DNA of 64,000 nucleotides from Luteibacter sp. Sphag1AF (GTDB taxonomy: Bacteria > Pseudomonadota > Gammaproteobacteria > Xanthomonadales > Rhodanobacteraceae), in NCBI RefSeq assembly GCF_014192715.1, contig NZ_JACHYH010000004.1:186001-250000 (forward strand), read 5' to 3'. The notes under the pieces are model-generated. The model made no database searches. It saw nothing but the letters and a program-made list of their open reading frames with translations, and was not told the origin of the DNA. The position numbers and the translations under genes were made by a program. Positions 19,308 through 28,616 of the stretch are shown here, in pieces. Position 1 is the stretch's first letter; each line of letters opens with the position of its first letter.

Positions 19308-22300
19308 TCAGTTGGCGGTTCCCGGGGTTGCCTGAGCCAGAGCGCGACGTTCCTTGCGCACCTGCAACCAGTCAGAGAAGCGTTCCATGTACAGATAGAT
19401 CACCGGCGTGGTGTACAGCGTGACCAGCTGCGACAACAGCAGACCGCCAACGATGGACACACCCAGCGGCTTGCGCAACTCCGAACCGATACCGGTGCCA
19501 AGTGCCAGCGGAAGCGCGCCGAGCAGTGCGGCTGCCGTGGTCATCATGATGGGACGGAAGCGCAGCAGGCAGGCGCGACGGATGGCATCGTGCGCGTTCA
19601 TGCCGGTGCGCTTCGCCTCGATGGCGAAGTCGATCATCATGATCGCGTTTTTCTTCACGATGCCGATCAGCAACACGATACCGACGATGCCGTCCACCGA
19701 GAGGCTCATGCCGCACATCAGCAGTGCGAGCAGTGCGCCCACGCCCGCGGGCGGCAGGGTGGAGATGATGGTGATCGGATGGATGTAGCTCTCGTACAGC
19801 ACGCCCAGCACGATGTAGATGACCACGATGGCGGCAAGCAGCAGAAGCACTTCGTCGCCCACCGAGGAAGAGAACTCGGCAGCCTTGCCGATGAACTGGC
19901 CACGGACCTGCGGCGGGAAGTTCAGCTGCTTCTCCACCTCGGCAATCGCATCCACTGCCGCCGACAGCGAATAGCCCGGCGCCAGGTTGAACGAGATGGT
20001 CACAGCGGGAAGCTGCTGCAGGTGGGTGACGACCAGCGGCGCATTGGTGACCTTGGAGCTGGCCAGCGATGCAATGGGAATGGTGCCACCGCTACCAACC
20101 TGGAAACCGACGTTGCCGGTGTTGCCAATGCCCGAGGGCGTCGCCGAGTTGCTGGACGCCAGCTGGCCGAAGCTGGTGGCGTTGCTGCCCGTGAGGGCAC
20201 CGTTGCCGTTGCCGCGGACGGTCAGCTTGTTCAGCAGATCGGAGCTGGTGCGGAATTCCGGACCCACTTCCAGCACCACGCGGTACTGATTGAGCTGGGT
20301 GAAGATCGTTGAAATCTGGCGCTGACCGAACGCGTCGTACAGCGTGTCGTCGATGGTCTGCACCGGCACGCCAAGACGGCTGGCCGTGTCACGGTCGATG
20401 GTGAGCTTCAGCGCCTGACCCTGATCGGCCAGGTTGTTGTCCACGTCGGCCAGCTCCGGACGCTTGCGCAGCGCCTGGGTCATCTGGTTCGCGTAGCCGG
20501 AAAGCTCCGTAGCATTCACGTCCGACAGCGAGTACTGGTATTCCGTGGCCGACACCTGGCTGTCCAGCGTGACGTCCTGCACGGGCTTCAGATACAGCGC
20601 CACACCGGGAATGCCAGCGGCGGCCTTCTGCAGGCGTGCCACCACTTCTTCCAGACCGTCGCGCTCGCTGCGCTCCTTCAGCACCAGCGACAGCTGACCC
20701 TGATTCAGCGTGGGATTGACCGAGCCCGCGCCGATGAAGGCGGCGACACCCGCCACGGCCGGGTCTTTCTGCAAGGCATCCGCCACGGCCTTCGTGCGCT
20801 GTTCCATTTGCGGGAAGGCGACGTTCTGGTCAGCCTGCACCACGGCCGTGATGAGACCGGTGTCCTGCTCAGGCAGAAGACCCTTCGGGATCACCATGTA
20901 CAGCACGACGGTGAGCGCCACCGAGAACGCGGCAACCATCATCGTCAGCGGACGGTGATCCAGCACCCAGTCCAGACTGCTGCCATAACCTTCAACGATG
21001 CGCGACCACCAGGTGTGCTTGCCCGAGGCCGACGCGTGCTCGTGCGCATCTTCCGCATCGGGCAGTTCGTCGGCTTTCAGCAGGTACGCGCACATCATCG
21101 GCGTGAGCGTCAGCGACACCAGCATGGAGATGGCGACCGCGATGGTCAGCACCCATGCGAACTCGTGGAACAGGCGACCGGTAACGCCGGGCATCAGCAG
21201 CAACGGCAGGAACACGGCGATCAGCGAGACCGTCAGCGACACGACGGTGAAGCCGATTTCCTTCGCGCCGATTTCTGCGGCTGTCTTGCCGTCGTGGCCC
21301 TGTTCGATATAGCGGACGATGTTCTCGATCATCACGATCGCATCGTCGACGACGAAGCCGGTTGCGACCGCCAGCGCCATCAGGGAGAGGTTGTCCAGCG
21401 ACATGCCGGCAAACGACATGACGCCGAACGTGCCCATCAGCGAGAGCGGCACCGCCACCGACGGAATGACCGTGGCCCACAGGCGGCGCAGGAACACGAA
21501 GATCACCGCCACCACGAGGCAGACCGTGAGGATCAGCGTGAACTGCACATCTTCCACCGACGCGCGGATGGTGATGGTGCGGTCGGCGAACACTTTCAGA
21601 TGGACGTCCGCCGGCAGCACTTTCTGCAGGTCGGGGATGGTCTGGCGGATGTGCTCCACCGTCTGCACGATGTTGGCACCGGGCTGACGACGGATATCCA
21701 GCAGCACGGCAGGCTTGCCGTTGGCCCAGGCGGCCAGCTGGTCGTTCTCCACGCCATCCACCACGTTGGCCACATCCGACAGGCGCACAGGCGCACCGTT
21801 GGCGTAGCTGATGATGGTGTTCTTGTACTCAGCCGCCGTGGACAGCTGATCGTTGGTGCCGATGCTGTAGGACTGCGTCTTGCCGTTCAGCGTGCCCTTG
21901 GGCGCATTGACGTTCGCCTCGGTGAGCGAGCTGCGCACGTCTTCCATCGTGAGGCCAAGATTGGCCAGCTGCGCGGGATTGACCTGAATGCGCACAGCCG
22001 GACGCACGTTGCCCGCGATGGACACCAGGCCCACGCCCTGCACCTGCGCCAGCTTCTGCGCCAGGATCGAGTCCGCATAGTTGTTCACGTCACGCAGCGG
22101 CAGGCTGTCGGACGTGAGCATCAGCGTCATGATCGGCGCGTCGGCCGGGTTCACGCGGTTGTATACCGGCGGATACGGCAGGTTGTTGGGCAGCGTGCCG
22201 CGGGCCTGATTGATGGCTGCCTGCACGTCCTGCGCGGCGATGTCGATGTCCCGGTCCATCGCGAACTGCAGCACGATGGTGGACAGCCCGGCAGACGAGT

Positions 22301-22547
22301 CGGAGCTCATCATCGTCAGGCCGGAAATCTGGCCGAAGTTGCGCTCGAGCGGCGTGGTGACCAGCGCCGCCATCGTCGTGGCGCTGGCGCCCGGATACTG
22401 CGTGCTGACCACGAGGCTGGGCGCGTCGATTTCCGGCAGCGCCGACACCGGCAGCTGGCGGTAACCGAGGATGCCGAGCAGAAGCACCGCCACCATCAAC
22501 AGTGACGTGGCAATCGGCCGGCGAATGAAGAGTGTCGAAAAACCCAC
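19308..22547 (-). CDS. RND efflux pump inner-membrane subunit (MdtB-like)
   Basis: 1079 residues, starting FSTLFIRRPIATSLLMVAV. It carries the TM4 double-Asp proton-relay motif (ATGFVVDDAIVMIENI) and two periplasmic porter/docking regions. It is about 35 residues longer than its neighbour because of a Gly/Asn/Ser-rich insertion at about residues 775-830 (around TGSNATSFGQLASSNSATPS) in the second periplasmic region. It lies between the adaptor gene and the second pump gene in the order mdtA-mdtB-mdtC. A mixed B2C trimer is expected by analogy with MdtBC. No outer-membrane channel gene is in the operon, so a TolC-type protein encoded elsewhere is required. Confidence 0.92.
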   Translation of the reverse strand: MGFSTLFIRRPIATSLLMVAVLLLGILGYRQLPVSALPEIDAPSLVVSTQYPGASATTMAALVTTPLERNFGQISGLTMMSSDSSAGLSTIVLQFAMDRDIDIAAQDVQAAINQARGTLPNNLPYPPVYNRVNPADAPIMTLMLTSDSLPLRDVNNYADSILAQKLAQVQGVGLVSIAGNVRPAVRIQVNPAQLANLGLTMEDVRSSLTEANVNAPKGTLNGKTQSYSIGTNDQLSTAAEYKNTIISYANGAPVRLSDVANVVDGVENDQLAAWANGKPAVLLDIRRQPGANIVQTVEHIRQTIPDLQKVLPADVHLKVFADRTITIRASVEDVQFTLILTVCLVVAVIFVFLRRLWATVIPSVAVPLSLMGTFGVMSFAGMSLDNLSLMALAVATGFVVDDAIVMIENIVRYIEQGHDGKTAAEIGAKEIGFTVVSLTVSLIAVFLPLLLMPGVTGRLFHEFAWVLTIAVAISMLVSLTLTPMMCAYLLKADELPDAEDAHEHASASGKHTWWSRIVEGYGSSLDWVLDHRPLTMMVAAFSVALTVVLYMVIPKGLLPEQDTGLITAVVQADQNVAFPQMEQRTKAVADALQKDPAVAGVAAFIGAGSVNPTLNQGQLSLVLKERSERDGLEEVVARLQKAAAGIPGVALYLKPVQDVTLDSQVSATEYQYSLSDVNATELSGYANQMTQALRKRPELADVDNNLADQGQALKLTIDRDTASRLGVPVQTIDDTLYDAFGQRQISTIFTQLNQYRVVLEVGPEFRTSSDLLNKLTVRGNGNGALTGSNATSFGQLASSNSATPSGIGNTGNVGFQVGSGGTIPIASLASSKVTNAPLVVTHLQQLPAVTISFNLAPGYSLSAAVDAIAEVEKQLNFPPQVRGQFIGKAAEFSSSVGDEVLLLLAAIVVIYIVLGVLYESYIHPITIISTLPPAGVGALLALLMCGMSLSVDGIVGIVLLIGIVKKNAIMMIDFAIEAKRTGMNAHDAIRRACLLRFRPIMMTTAAALLGALPLALGTGIGSELRKPLGVSIVGGLLLSQLVTLYTTPVIYLYMERFSDWLQVRKERRALAQATPGTAN

Positions 22548-22616
22548 GTGACGTTCCTGGTTGTGGTGCTGTCGGCCCGCTGGGCCGGTCCCGGTATGGG
22601 CCGGCCCGTCTTTCGA

Positions 22617-23897
22617 TCAGCCGCGGCGACCGCCGCCCTGTCCCTTGCCCTGACCCTTGGCCTTGGAAAGCTCATCCGCCGTCGGCGCGGCAGGCACCTG
22701 ACCCGGCGCCAGCGGCTGGATCTTGCTGCCCGGCTTCAGGCGGAACTGACCTTCCGTGACCACCTTCTCGTCGATCTTCAGGCCCTTGGCGATCAGCACG
22801 TGGCTGTCACCCACTTCGCTGGCCACATCCACAGCCTGCATCTTGACGGTGTTGTCGCCCTGCACGAGGTACACGTAGTCGCCATCGGGACCACGCTGCA
22901 CAGCCTGAGCCGGAATCACCAGACCGTTGCTGACCGTGCGCACCTTCAGCTGCACGTTCACGAACTGACCCGGCCACAGCTCGGTCTTCGGATTCTGGAA
23001 CACCGAGCGCAGGCGGAACGTACCGGTGCTGGTGTCGATCGTGTTGTCGATCACATCCAGTGCGCCGGTGGAAACCACGTGGCTGTCGATGCGATCCAGC
23101 GCCATCACTTCCAGCGAACCGGCCGCACCACCCGGCGTACCCATCGACGAACGGACCATGTCCAGGTTCTTCTCGGGCAGATAGAACATGACGTAGACCG
23201 GATGCAGCTGGGTCAGCGTCACGATGGCGTCGGTCGTGGCGACAATGTTGCCCACGTCGACCGAGCGGATGCCTGCCAGGCCATCAATCGGTGCGATGAC
23301 CTTGGTGAAGCCAAGCTGCACCTGCGATGCGCGGATGGCAGCGTTGTCCGCCGCGACCGTCGCTTCAGCCTGGCTGAGCGTGTTCTTCAGGTTGTCCAGG
23401 TCCTGCTGGGAGACGTACTGCTGTCCGCCCTTGCTGACGAGGTTCACCGAACGGTCGAGGTTGTTCTTCGCCGTGGCCGCAGCGGCCTGGTCCTGGCGCA
23501 GTTTTGCCACCGACTGGTCGTACTGCGACTGGATGGTGCGCGGGTCAATCTCGGCGATCACGTCGCCCTTCTTGACCTCCTGGCCTTCCTTGAAATTCAG
23601 CTTCATCAGCTGACCGCCCACCTGCGAGCGCACCGTGACGGTGTTCAGGGCCTGAACCGTACCCAGCGCCGTGAGGTAAACCGGCACATCCTGGGAAACC
23701 ACAGGCACCACCGTGACGGGCACGGGCGGCTGGTCCTTGTCCTTGCCATCACCGCCCTGCTCGCTCTTGTCCTGCGACTGTCCCTGAGCGCCACCATGTG
23801 CTGCACCGCCCTTCTTTCCCAGAAGGAAGTGAGCCGCTACGGCACCTACAGCGACCAGGACAAGGACAAACAGCGCGATCTTCCAAAAACGCGACAT
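22617..23897 (-). CDS. RND periplasmic adaptor (membrane fusion protein, MdtA-like)
   Basis: 426 residues. An N-terminal membrane anchor (KIALFVLVLVAVGAVAAHFLL) is followed by a Gly/Lys/Asp/Gln-rich linker (about 28-58). Then comes the lipoyl half-motif (VTVRSQVGGQLMKLNFKEGQEVKKGDVIAEID), seen as VRSQVGGQLMKL then KEGQEVKKGDV, followed by an alpha-hairpin (about 110-170), the second lipoyl half and a beta-barrel. The C-terminus is Gly/Lys-rich (KAKGQGKGQGGGRRG). It joins the RND pumps to a TolC-like channel. The ATG at 23897 has GGAGAG 7 bases upstream. It is the first gene of the pump operon; a GGAGCA/TGCTCC hairpin (23925-23938) lies in its leader. Confidence 0.92.
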   Translation of the reverse strand: MSRFWKIALFVLVLVAVGAVAAHFLLGKKGGAAHGGAQGQSQDKSEQGGDGKDKDQPPVPVTVVPVVSQDVPVYLTALGTVQALNTVTVRSQVGGQLMKLNFKEGQEVKKGDVIAEIDPRTIQSQYDQSVAKLRQDQAAAATAKNNLDRSVNLVSKGGQQYVSQQDLDNLKNTLSQAEATVAADNAAIRASQVQLGFTKVIAPIDGLAGIRSVDVGNIVATTDAIVTLTQLHPVYVMFYLPEKNLDMVRSSMGTPGGAAGSLEVMALDRIDSHVVSTGALDVIDNTIDTSTGTFRLRSVFQNPKTELWPGQFVNVQLKVRTVSNGLVIPAQAVQRGPDGDYVYLVQGDNTVKMQAVDVASEVGDSHVLIAKGLKIDEKVVTEGQFRLKPGSKIQPLAPGQVPAAPTADELSKAKGQGKGQGGGRRG

Positions 23898-24278
23898 GAA
23901 ACACTCTCCGAATGATTGAGGCCTGGAGCACCTGCTCCGGCCGCCGCGCCATGCGCATGAGGGCTGCAACCCTCTGTCGAAACAATGGATCGGGTGATCC
24001 ACGGCGCCAATACTAGGTGTACCGGAACGGGATTGAACAATGCCGGTTGACAGGGGGTACCCATGACTGACGACATGGATAGCCGAAAACCCCTACTTTG
24101 ACGCCCCCGTATGAGCGGGAGTTTAGAGAGGAAATGTGACGGATGGTTCCGCTATGATTGAGGTCCTGTCGCGCCCCTGTGGTGCGGCACGTGGGGGCCA
24201 GGGGCTTTCGCGTGGTTGAAAAGGCAAGCCTTGTGCCGGGATCGGCCCGAGGGCATACCCATCTGACTGGAGTACAGC
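23898..24278. other. Divergent intergenic region between mdtA-like and cytochrome c genes
   Basis: 381 bases with no convincing gene. It must hold the promoters of the RND operon (minus) and the cytochrome gene (plus). On the plus strand a TTGACA at 24047-24052 has no good -10 at normal spacing, and a TATGAT at 24153-24158 has only a poor -35. The RND leader side holds the hairpin at 23925-23938. No regulator gene adjoins it. Confidence 0.4.
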
Positions 24279-24812
24279 GTGAGCGGTTCCCCGAGCAAAT
24301 CAGATCAGAACTTCGTGCGTCAATTTTCGTGGCTTACGCTTGGACTCAGCGTATTGGCCCTTGTCCTGATGGTCATCGCTTACTCCATCTATTCGGGCAT
24401 CCCCAAAGAACAGGACCCCACCCAGACCCGTGCCCAGACCGCGCGCATCGCGCCAGTAGGCGGGGTTTATGCCGGTGATACGGGCCGCGCCGCCATGGCT
24501 GCCGCCCAGGAAGCCGCTGCCAAGGCCGCCGCCGCACAGGTCGCTTACGGCGGCAGCACCGACGGCAAGACCATTTACGACAACCTGTGCCACAGCTGCC
24601 ACACCGCTGGCGTGGCCGGAGCGCCCAAGCTTGGCGACAAGGGCCAGTGGGGCACGCGCATTGCCGAAGGTACGGCCACGCTGATCAAGCACGCCATCGA
24701 GGGCTACACCGGCCCGGACGGCAACCACATGCCGGCCAAGGGCGGTAACCCGTCCCTGACGGATGAGCAGGTCGAAAACACCGTCAAGTGGATGGTCGAT
24801 CAGGCAAAGTGA
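24279..24812 (+). CDS. Membrane-anchored cytochrome c5-like protein
   Basis: 177 residues from a GTG start. One membrane helix (LTLGLSVLALVLMVIAYSIYSG, about 19-39) is followed by an Ala/Gln-rich spacer (about 65-90) and a class I c-type domain. The haem attachment site is CHSCH at residues 104-108 and the distal ligand is Met 151 in NHMPAKGG. The protein would carry electrons in the periplasm while anchored to the inner membrane, probably toward a terminal oxidase. Its partners are not encoded nearby. Confidence 0.9.
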   Translation: MSGSPSKSDQNFVRQFSWLTLGLSVLALVLMVIAYSIYSGIPKEQDPTQTRAQTARIAPVGGVYAGDTGRAAMAAAQEAAAKAAAAQVAYGGSTDGKTIYDNLCHSCHTAGVAGAPKLGDKGQWGTRIAEGTATLIKHAIEGYTGPDGNHMPAKGGNPSLTDEQVENTVKWMVDQAK

Positions 24813-24824
24813 TGCCCTGAAGCC

Positions 24825-25421
24825 CTACAGGCCGGCCGCATGGCTGGCCTTCCAGCTTCCCGCAAACGCCTTGAGCTGCGGGAAGAAAACCCCGAAATGC
24901 TGTCGCAGTGCATCGTCGTTTGCCACAAGCAGTGGCATCGACTCGCCTACAGGGTTGGCCCGGGTCAGCCGGCGCGACAATCCCTGCAAGGCACGCTCCA
25001 CCACCTCTGCACGCATATAGCCTGCCGGCAGGTCGTTGCCGTCCATATAAGAAAGAAAGCGCAGCAGCGACGGCGGCAGCGGAAAATCAGCCGCATGCAG
25101 GTCAGCGCGGAACCTCGCTGAGAAAGCGTCCAGCGGTTCGTCGGACCAGCGGGCGAAATCGCGCGCCAGACAATAATCGAACCACACGTCCAGCAGGATG
25201 CCCGCATAGCGGCGAAATGGCGGTGGAATCAGCGTCCTCGCCGCGCGGACCTCGTCGTGCTGATCCGTGAAGCTGTCGATGGCACGGTGAAGCTGAATCC
25301 CCAGACGCACCGACTCCGGAAGCTCAGGGTCGGGCGCGCCGTGCACGAAATCGCCGAGCAGACCGCCCAGTCGCAAGCCCGTGTCAGAGCCCGCCAGCAG
25401 CGCGTGAGCAAGTACATTCAT
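24825..25421 (-). CDS. acpH: Acyl carrier protein phosphodiesterase
   Basis: 198 residues. MNVLAHALLAGSDTGLRLGGLLGDFVHG with later HRAIDSFTDQH and a Tyr/Trp-rich helical core (GILLDVWFDYCLARDF) match the DUF479/AcpH family, HD-like hydrolases that remove phosphopantetheine from holo-ACP. The Asp/His residues in GDFVHG, HRAIDSFTDQH and DVWFDYCLA are the likely metal ligands. It converges on the cytochrome gene with a 12-base gap and is divergent from the alpha/beta-hydrolase gene. Confidence 0.85.
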   Translation of the reverse strand: MNVLAHALLAGSDTGLRLGGLLGDFVHGAPDPELPESVRLGIQLHRAIDSFTDQHDEVRAARTLIPPPFRRYAGILLDVWFDYCLARDFARWSDEPLDAFSARFRADLHAADFPLPPSLLRFLSYMDGNDLPAGYMRAEVVERALQGLSRRLTRANPVGESMPLLVANDDALRQHFGVFFPQLKAFAGSWKASHAAGL

Positions 25422-25460
25422 CGAGGCCAGCCGTCACGGACTTCACAACGGCCGGGTATC

Positions 25461-26156
25461 ATGGTGGTCATGAGCGATCACAATTCCCCAGCGCCGGAAC
25501 GTTTTCCGGCCGAAGCCGCCAGCTTCGCGCTCGCCGGCCCCGCAGGCAAGCTTGAGACCATCACGGAAGTCAGCGAAACGGAGGTCGCTCGCAAGGGCGT
25601 GGCCGTCATCTGCCATCCGCACCCGCTTCAGGGCGGCACGATGCACAACAAGGTTGTGACGATGCTTGAGCGCTCGCTGCGCGAGTCTGGCCTCGACACC
25701 GTGCGTTTCAATTTCCGCGGCGTGGGCGAGTCCGAAGGCCAGTTCGATGATGGCCGCGGCGAAGGCGAGGACCTGGCTGCCGTGGTGGCGTGGGTGCGAC
25801 GTACGCGTCCGCACGACCAACTGTGGCTGGCAGGGTTCTCGTTCGGCAGCTACGTCACCCTGAACGAAGCCGTCCGCCTGCGCGCTGATGCACTCATCAG
25901 CATCGCCCCTCCCGCAGGTCGCTGGGACTTCGAAAGCATCCGGATTCCGGCATGCCCCTGGCTGATCGTGCAGGGCGAGGCCGACGAAGTCGTGGACCCC
26001 GAAGCCGTGTTCGCGTGGATCGACAGCCTGCCGGTGGAGCCCACGCTGGTGCGCATGGCCGACACCAGCCATTTCTTCCACCGTCGCCTGATGGATCTGC
26101 GCGGCGCGGTGAAGCACGCCATCCTCGACTGGCTTCCGCCGCAGCGCAACGCATGA
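25461..26156 (+). CDS. Alpha/beta hydrolase (COG2945 type)
   Basis: 231 residues, one alpha/beta-hydrolase domain. The oxyanion segment HPHPLQGGTMHNKVV, the nucleophile elbow GFSFGSYV, a late Asp (QGEADEVVDP) and His in DTSHFFHRRL give a full Ser-Asp-His triad. Members are cytoplasmic esterases or peptidases of mostly unknown substrate. The start is uncertain between ATGs at 25461 and 25470; neither has a strong ribosome-binding site. It overlaps the next gene by ATGA (26153-26156), so the two are translationally coupled. Confidence 0.85.
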   Translation: MVVMSDHNSPAPERFPAEAASFALAGPAGKLETITEVSETEVARKGVAVICHPHPLQGGTMHNKVVTMLERSLRESGLDTVRFNFRGVGESEGQFDDGRGEGEDLAAVVAWVRRTRPHDQLWLAGFSFGSYVTLNEAVRLRADALISIAPPAGRWDFESIRIPACPWLIVQGEADEVVDPEAVFAWIDSLPVEPTLVRMADTSHFFHRRLMDLRGAVKHAILDWLPPQRNA

Positions 26157-27271
26157 ACTGTCCGACGCTAACCCCCAGTGAACGCTATCGTGAAGGCGTG
26201 GCCGGCCACCGCTGGGAGTCCGATCCCGCCCAGGTGCCCGTCCTGGCCCAGTTTGACCGGCTGCACGCCGCACTCTGCCAGGCCACTCCTGCCGCACCGT
26301 CCGGCGGCCTTTTCGGCAAGCTGCGCTCCATGCTCGGCAACGAACAGCCCGAACCCATCCGCGGCCTGTATCTGTGGGGAAGCGTGGGTCGCGGCAAAAC
26401 CTTCCTGATGGACCTGTTCGTCTCCAGCCTGGCGCCCGGCCTGGCGCTGCGGCGCCACTATCACCGCTTCATGCTGGAAGTGCACGAATCCCTGCGTGAG
26501 CTGGGCGAACGGCAGGACCCGTTGATCGAAGTGGCTGCGCGCATTGCCGCGAAAGCCCGCGTGGTCTGCCTGGACGAGTTTCTGGTCAACGACATCGGCG
26601 ATGCCATGATTCTGTCGGGCCTGCTCGATGCGCTGTTCGCACGCGGCGTCGTGCTGGTCACCACCTCCAACACGGCCCCGCCCGGCCTGTATCGCGACGG
26701 CCTTCAGCGTGCGCGCTTCCTGCCTGCCATCGCGGCCATCGAAAAGCACTGCGTCGTGCACGAGATGGTATCGCCACACGACTGGCGCCTGCGTGCGCTC
26801 ACCCAGGCATCGGTATACCTCACGCCGCCGGGTCTTGAAGCAGAACGTTCGCTGCAGCGCATCTTCACCAGCCAGGCGGAAGGCGGCATCCGCGACGACG
26901 AACAGATCGACGTACAGGGCCGCGCCATTCCTGCCCGGCGTCGCGCTGACAACATCGTGTGGTTTGATTTCACCGCATTGTGCGAGGGCCCGCGCGCGGT
27001 TGCCGACTACATCGAGCTTGCGCGGCGCTTCCCCTCCGTCGTGGTGTCCAACGTTCCACAATTCACTGTGTACACAGAAAACGAGGCGAAGCGATTCATA
27101 CTGCTGGTCGATGAGTTCTACGACCGGCACGTCAAGCTGATTCTCTCCGCTGCCGCGCCGATCACCGAGCTTTACGATGGCCAGCGTCTGCGCGCGGAAT
27201 TCGGCAGGACAGAGTCACGCCTTATCGAGATGCAGAGCGAGGACTACCTCGAACGTGACCACAAACCGTAA
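26153..27271 (+). CDS. zapE: Cell division protein ZapE (AFG1-like ATPase)
   Basis: 372 residues. A Walker A motif (LWGSVGRGKTFLMD, about 82-95) and a Walker B motif (VVCLDEFLVND, about 139-149) are followed by the sensor-1 region (VLVTTSNTAPPGLYRDGLQRARFLPAI), seen in part as TTSNTAPPGLY. The order is that of the ZapE/AFG1 P-loop ATPases. ZapE binds FtsZ at the division septum in E. coli. It overlaps the hydrolase gene by four bases and is followed after 89 bases by an unrelated small gene. Confidence 0.93.
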   Translation: MNCPTLTPSERYREGVAGHRWESDPAQVPVLAQFDRLHAALCQATPAAPSGGLFGKLRSMLGNEQPEPIRGLYLWGSVGRGKTFLMDLFVSSLAPGLALRRHYHRFMLEVHESLRELGERQDPLIEVAARIAAKARVVCLDEFLVNDIGDAMILSGLLDALFARGVVLVTTSNTAPPGLYRDGLQRARFLPAIAAIEKHCVVHEMVSPHDWRLRALTQASVYLTPPGLEAERSLQRIFTSQAEGGIRDDEQIDVQGRAIPARRRADNIVWFDFTALCEGPRAVADYIELARRFPSVVVSNVPQFTVYTENEAKRFILLVDEFYDRHVKLILSAAAPITELYDGQRLRAEFGRTESRLIEMQSEDYLERDHKP

Positions 27272-27360
27272 TACCAACCATCCAGACGGGTCTGGTGACA
27301 CACGACCCGTTGCCACATGCTTTCATCGCGGACTTGCCGCGCAAACAAACGAGGGTCGCC

Positions 27361-27810
27361 ATGGATAAGTGGGAGCTGGTCCCGGGCCGCGGAATTGTCC
27401 GTGGCGAAAACAATATCTTCTTCGGCACCCAGCGCAAGGCATTGCAGGACAGCCTCGGTGGCAAGCCTTCCGGCGACCAGCTCTGGGACGACGAAGACGA
27501 ATACAGCCTTCCTGACGGCAGCGACTGGCTGCGCCTTCGCTATATGGATGGCAAGCTGTGCGACATCGAAGTCCTCGGTGGCAGCCTGCAATACGAAGGC
27601 ATTGAGCTTGTGGACACCACGGGCCCTGAACTTGAAGCCGCGATGAGCGCGGCAAAACACGACCTGGTAGACACCCAGTGGCTCAGCCAGGGCCGTGATT
27701 GCATCGACTTGCAGATCGTCGTTGCCACGCGCGCCGACGAGGGCGAGGAAGGCGAAGACCGTGAGCGCATCGCGTGGGTGTTCACCAGCGTGGACTTCAA
27801 GGTCGAATGA
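27361..27810 (+). CDS. Hypothetical acidic cytoplasmic protein
   Basis: 149 residues, acidic, with no signal peptide or membrane segment. It begins DKWELVPGRGIVRGENNIFFG and alternates short beta-strand stretches (WLRLRYMDGKLCDIEVLGGS) with a helix near 90-105. I do not recognise the family; it may be a small immunity-like or SMI1-like fold, but no motif supports that. GAGGG lies 6 bases before the ATG. Its stop overlaps the start of the amidase gene (ATGA, 27807-27810), so the two are probably cotranslated. Confidence 0.8.
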   Translation: MDKWELVPGRGIVRGENNIFFGTQRKALQDSLGGKPSGDQLWDDEDEYSLPDGSDWLRLRYMDGKLCDIEVLGGSLQYEGIELVDTTGPELEAAMSAAKHDLVDTQWLSQGRDCIDLQIVVATRADEGEEGEDRERIAWVFTSVDFKVE

Positions 27811-28607
27811 TCCCTCAGCCAACAAGCGCATGCAGGCGTGCCGCGTCCCCGCTTCTGTGGTGGCGCGGCATTTGCGTGTGCCTGTTGCTGCTACTGACGG
27901 GCTGCGCCACCACCGCGCCCACTGTGCCACCGCAGCGCAGTGCGCTGGCCCACTGGACGCCGTCACCCAACTTCAACGCACGGCGCGCGCAGCTCATCGT
28001 GCTGCATCACACCTCCATCGGCAACATGGAGGCATCGCGGCGCGTGTTGTCACGTGCTGGCGGCGGCAACCCGGTCAGTGCGCACTACCTGATCGGCGAC
28101 GATGGCACGATTGACCAGCTGGTAGATGACCGGGATCGCTCGTGGCATGCAGGCGCGGCCACCTGGGCGGGCGTCACCGATATTAACTCATCGTCTATCG
28201 GCATCGAACTGGACAACGATGGCGTCGCTCCGTTTTCGAGCGCGCAGATTCAGGCACTTATCCGGCTTCTGGCTGACCTGACCACGCGCCTGGGCATACC
28301 AAAGCAGGCGGTGGTTGGCCATGGCGATATCGCGCCCGGCCGCAAGAATGATCCGAGTGTGCAGTTCCCGTGGGCGACCCTTGCACAGTATGGATACGGC
28401 CTCTGGTACGACCAGCCGCTGATTCCCGCACCGCCCGCTTTCGACAGCCTGGCCGCGATGCGGCTTGTGGGCTATGACGTCAGCAATCCACGTGCAGCGA
28501 TCATCGCTTTCCATCGGCACTACAGGAACATGGAAACCGAGATGCTGGACGCAACCGATGCGTCCATTCTTTATTCCCTCCAGCGCAAGCTGATGGCACC
28601 GCGCTGA
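27807..28607 (+). CDS. N-acetylmuramoyl-L-alanine amidase lipoprotein (AmiD/AmpD-like)
   Basis: 266 residues. A lipoprotein signal with lipobox LTGC (cleavage before Cys at about 32) places it on a membrane facing the periplasm. The Amidase_2 domain (about 60-195) shows IVLHHTS (first zinc His), SAHYLIGDDGTIDQLV, WHAG and GHGDIAPGRKNDPS (second His and Asp region), the zinc-site layout of AmpD/AmiD. It cleaves the amide between MurNAc and the stem peptide in peptidoglycan turnover. It is coupled to the upstream hypothetical gene by a four-base overlap. Confidence 0.92.
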   Translation: MIPQPTSACRRAASPLLWWRGICVCLLLLLTGCATTAPTVPPQRSALAHWTPSPNFNARRAQLIVLHHTSIGNMEASRRVLSRAGGGNPVSAHYLIGDDGTIDQLVDDRDRSWHAGAATWAGVTDINSSSIGIELDNDGVAPFSSAQIQALIRLLADLTTRLGIPKQAVVGHGDIAPGRKNDPSVQFPWATLAQYGYGLWYDQPLIPAPPAFDSLAAMRLVGYDVSNPRAAIIAFHRHYRNMETEMLDATDASILYSLQRKLMAPR

Positions 28608-28616
28608 TGCGTCCTT

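Noticed and set aside
24047-24052. Perfect TTGACA as a promoter for the cytochrome gene
   Set aside because: No acceptable -10 hexamer lies 16-18 bases downstream.
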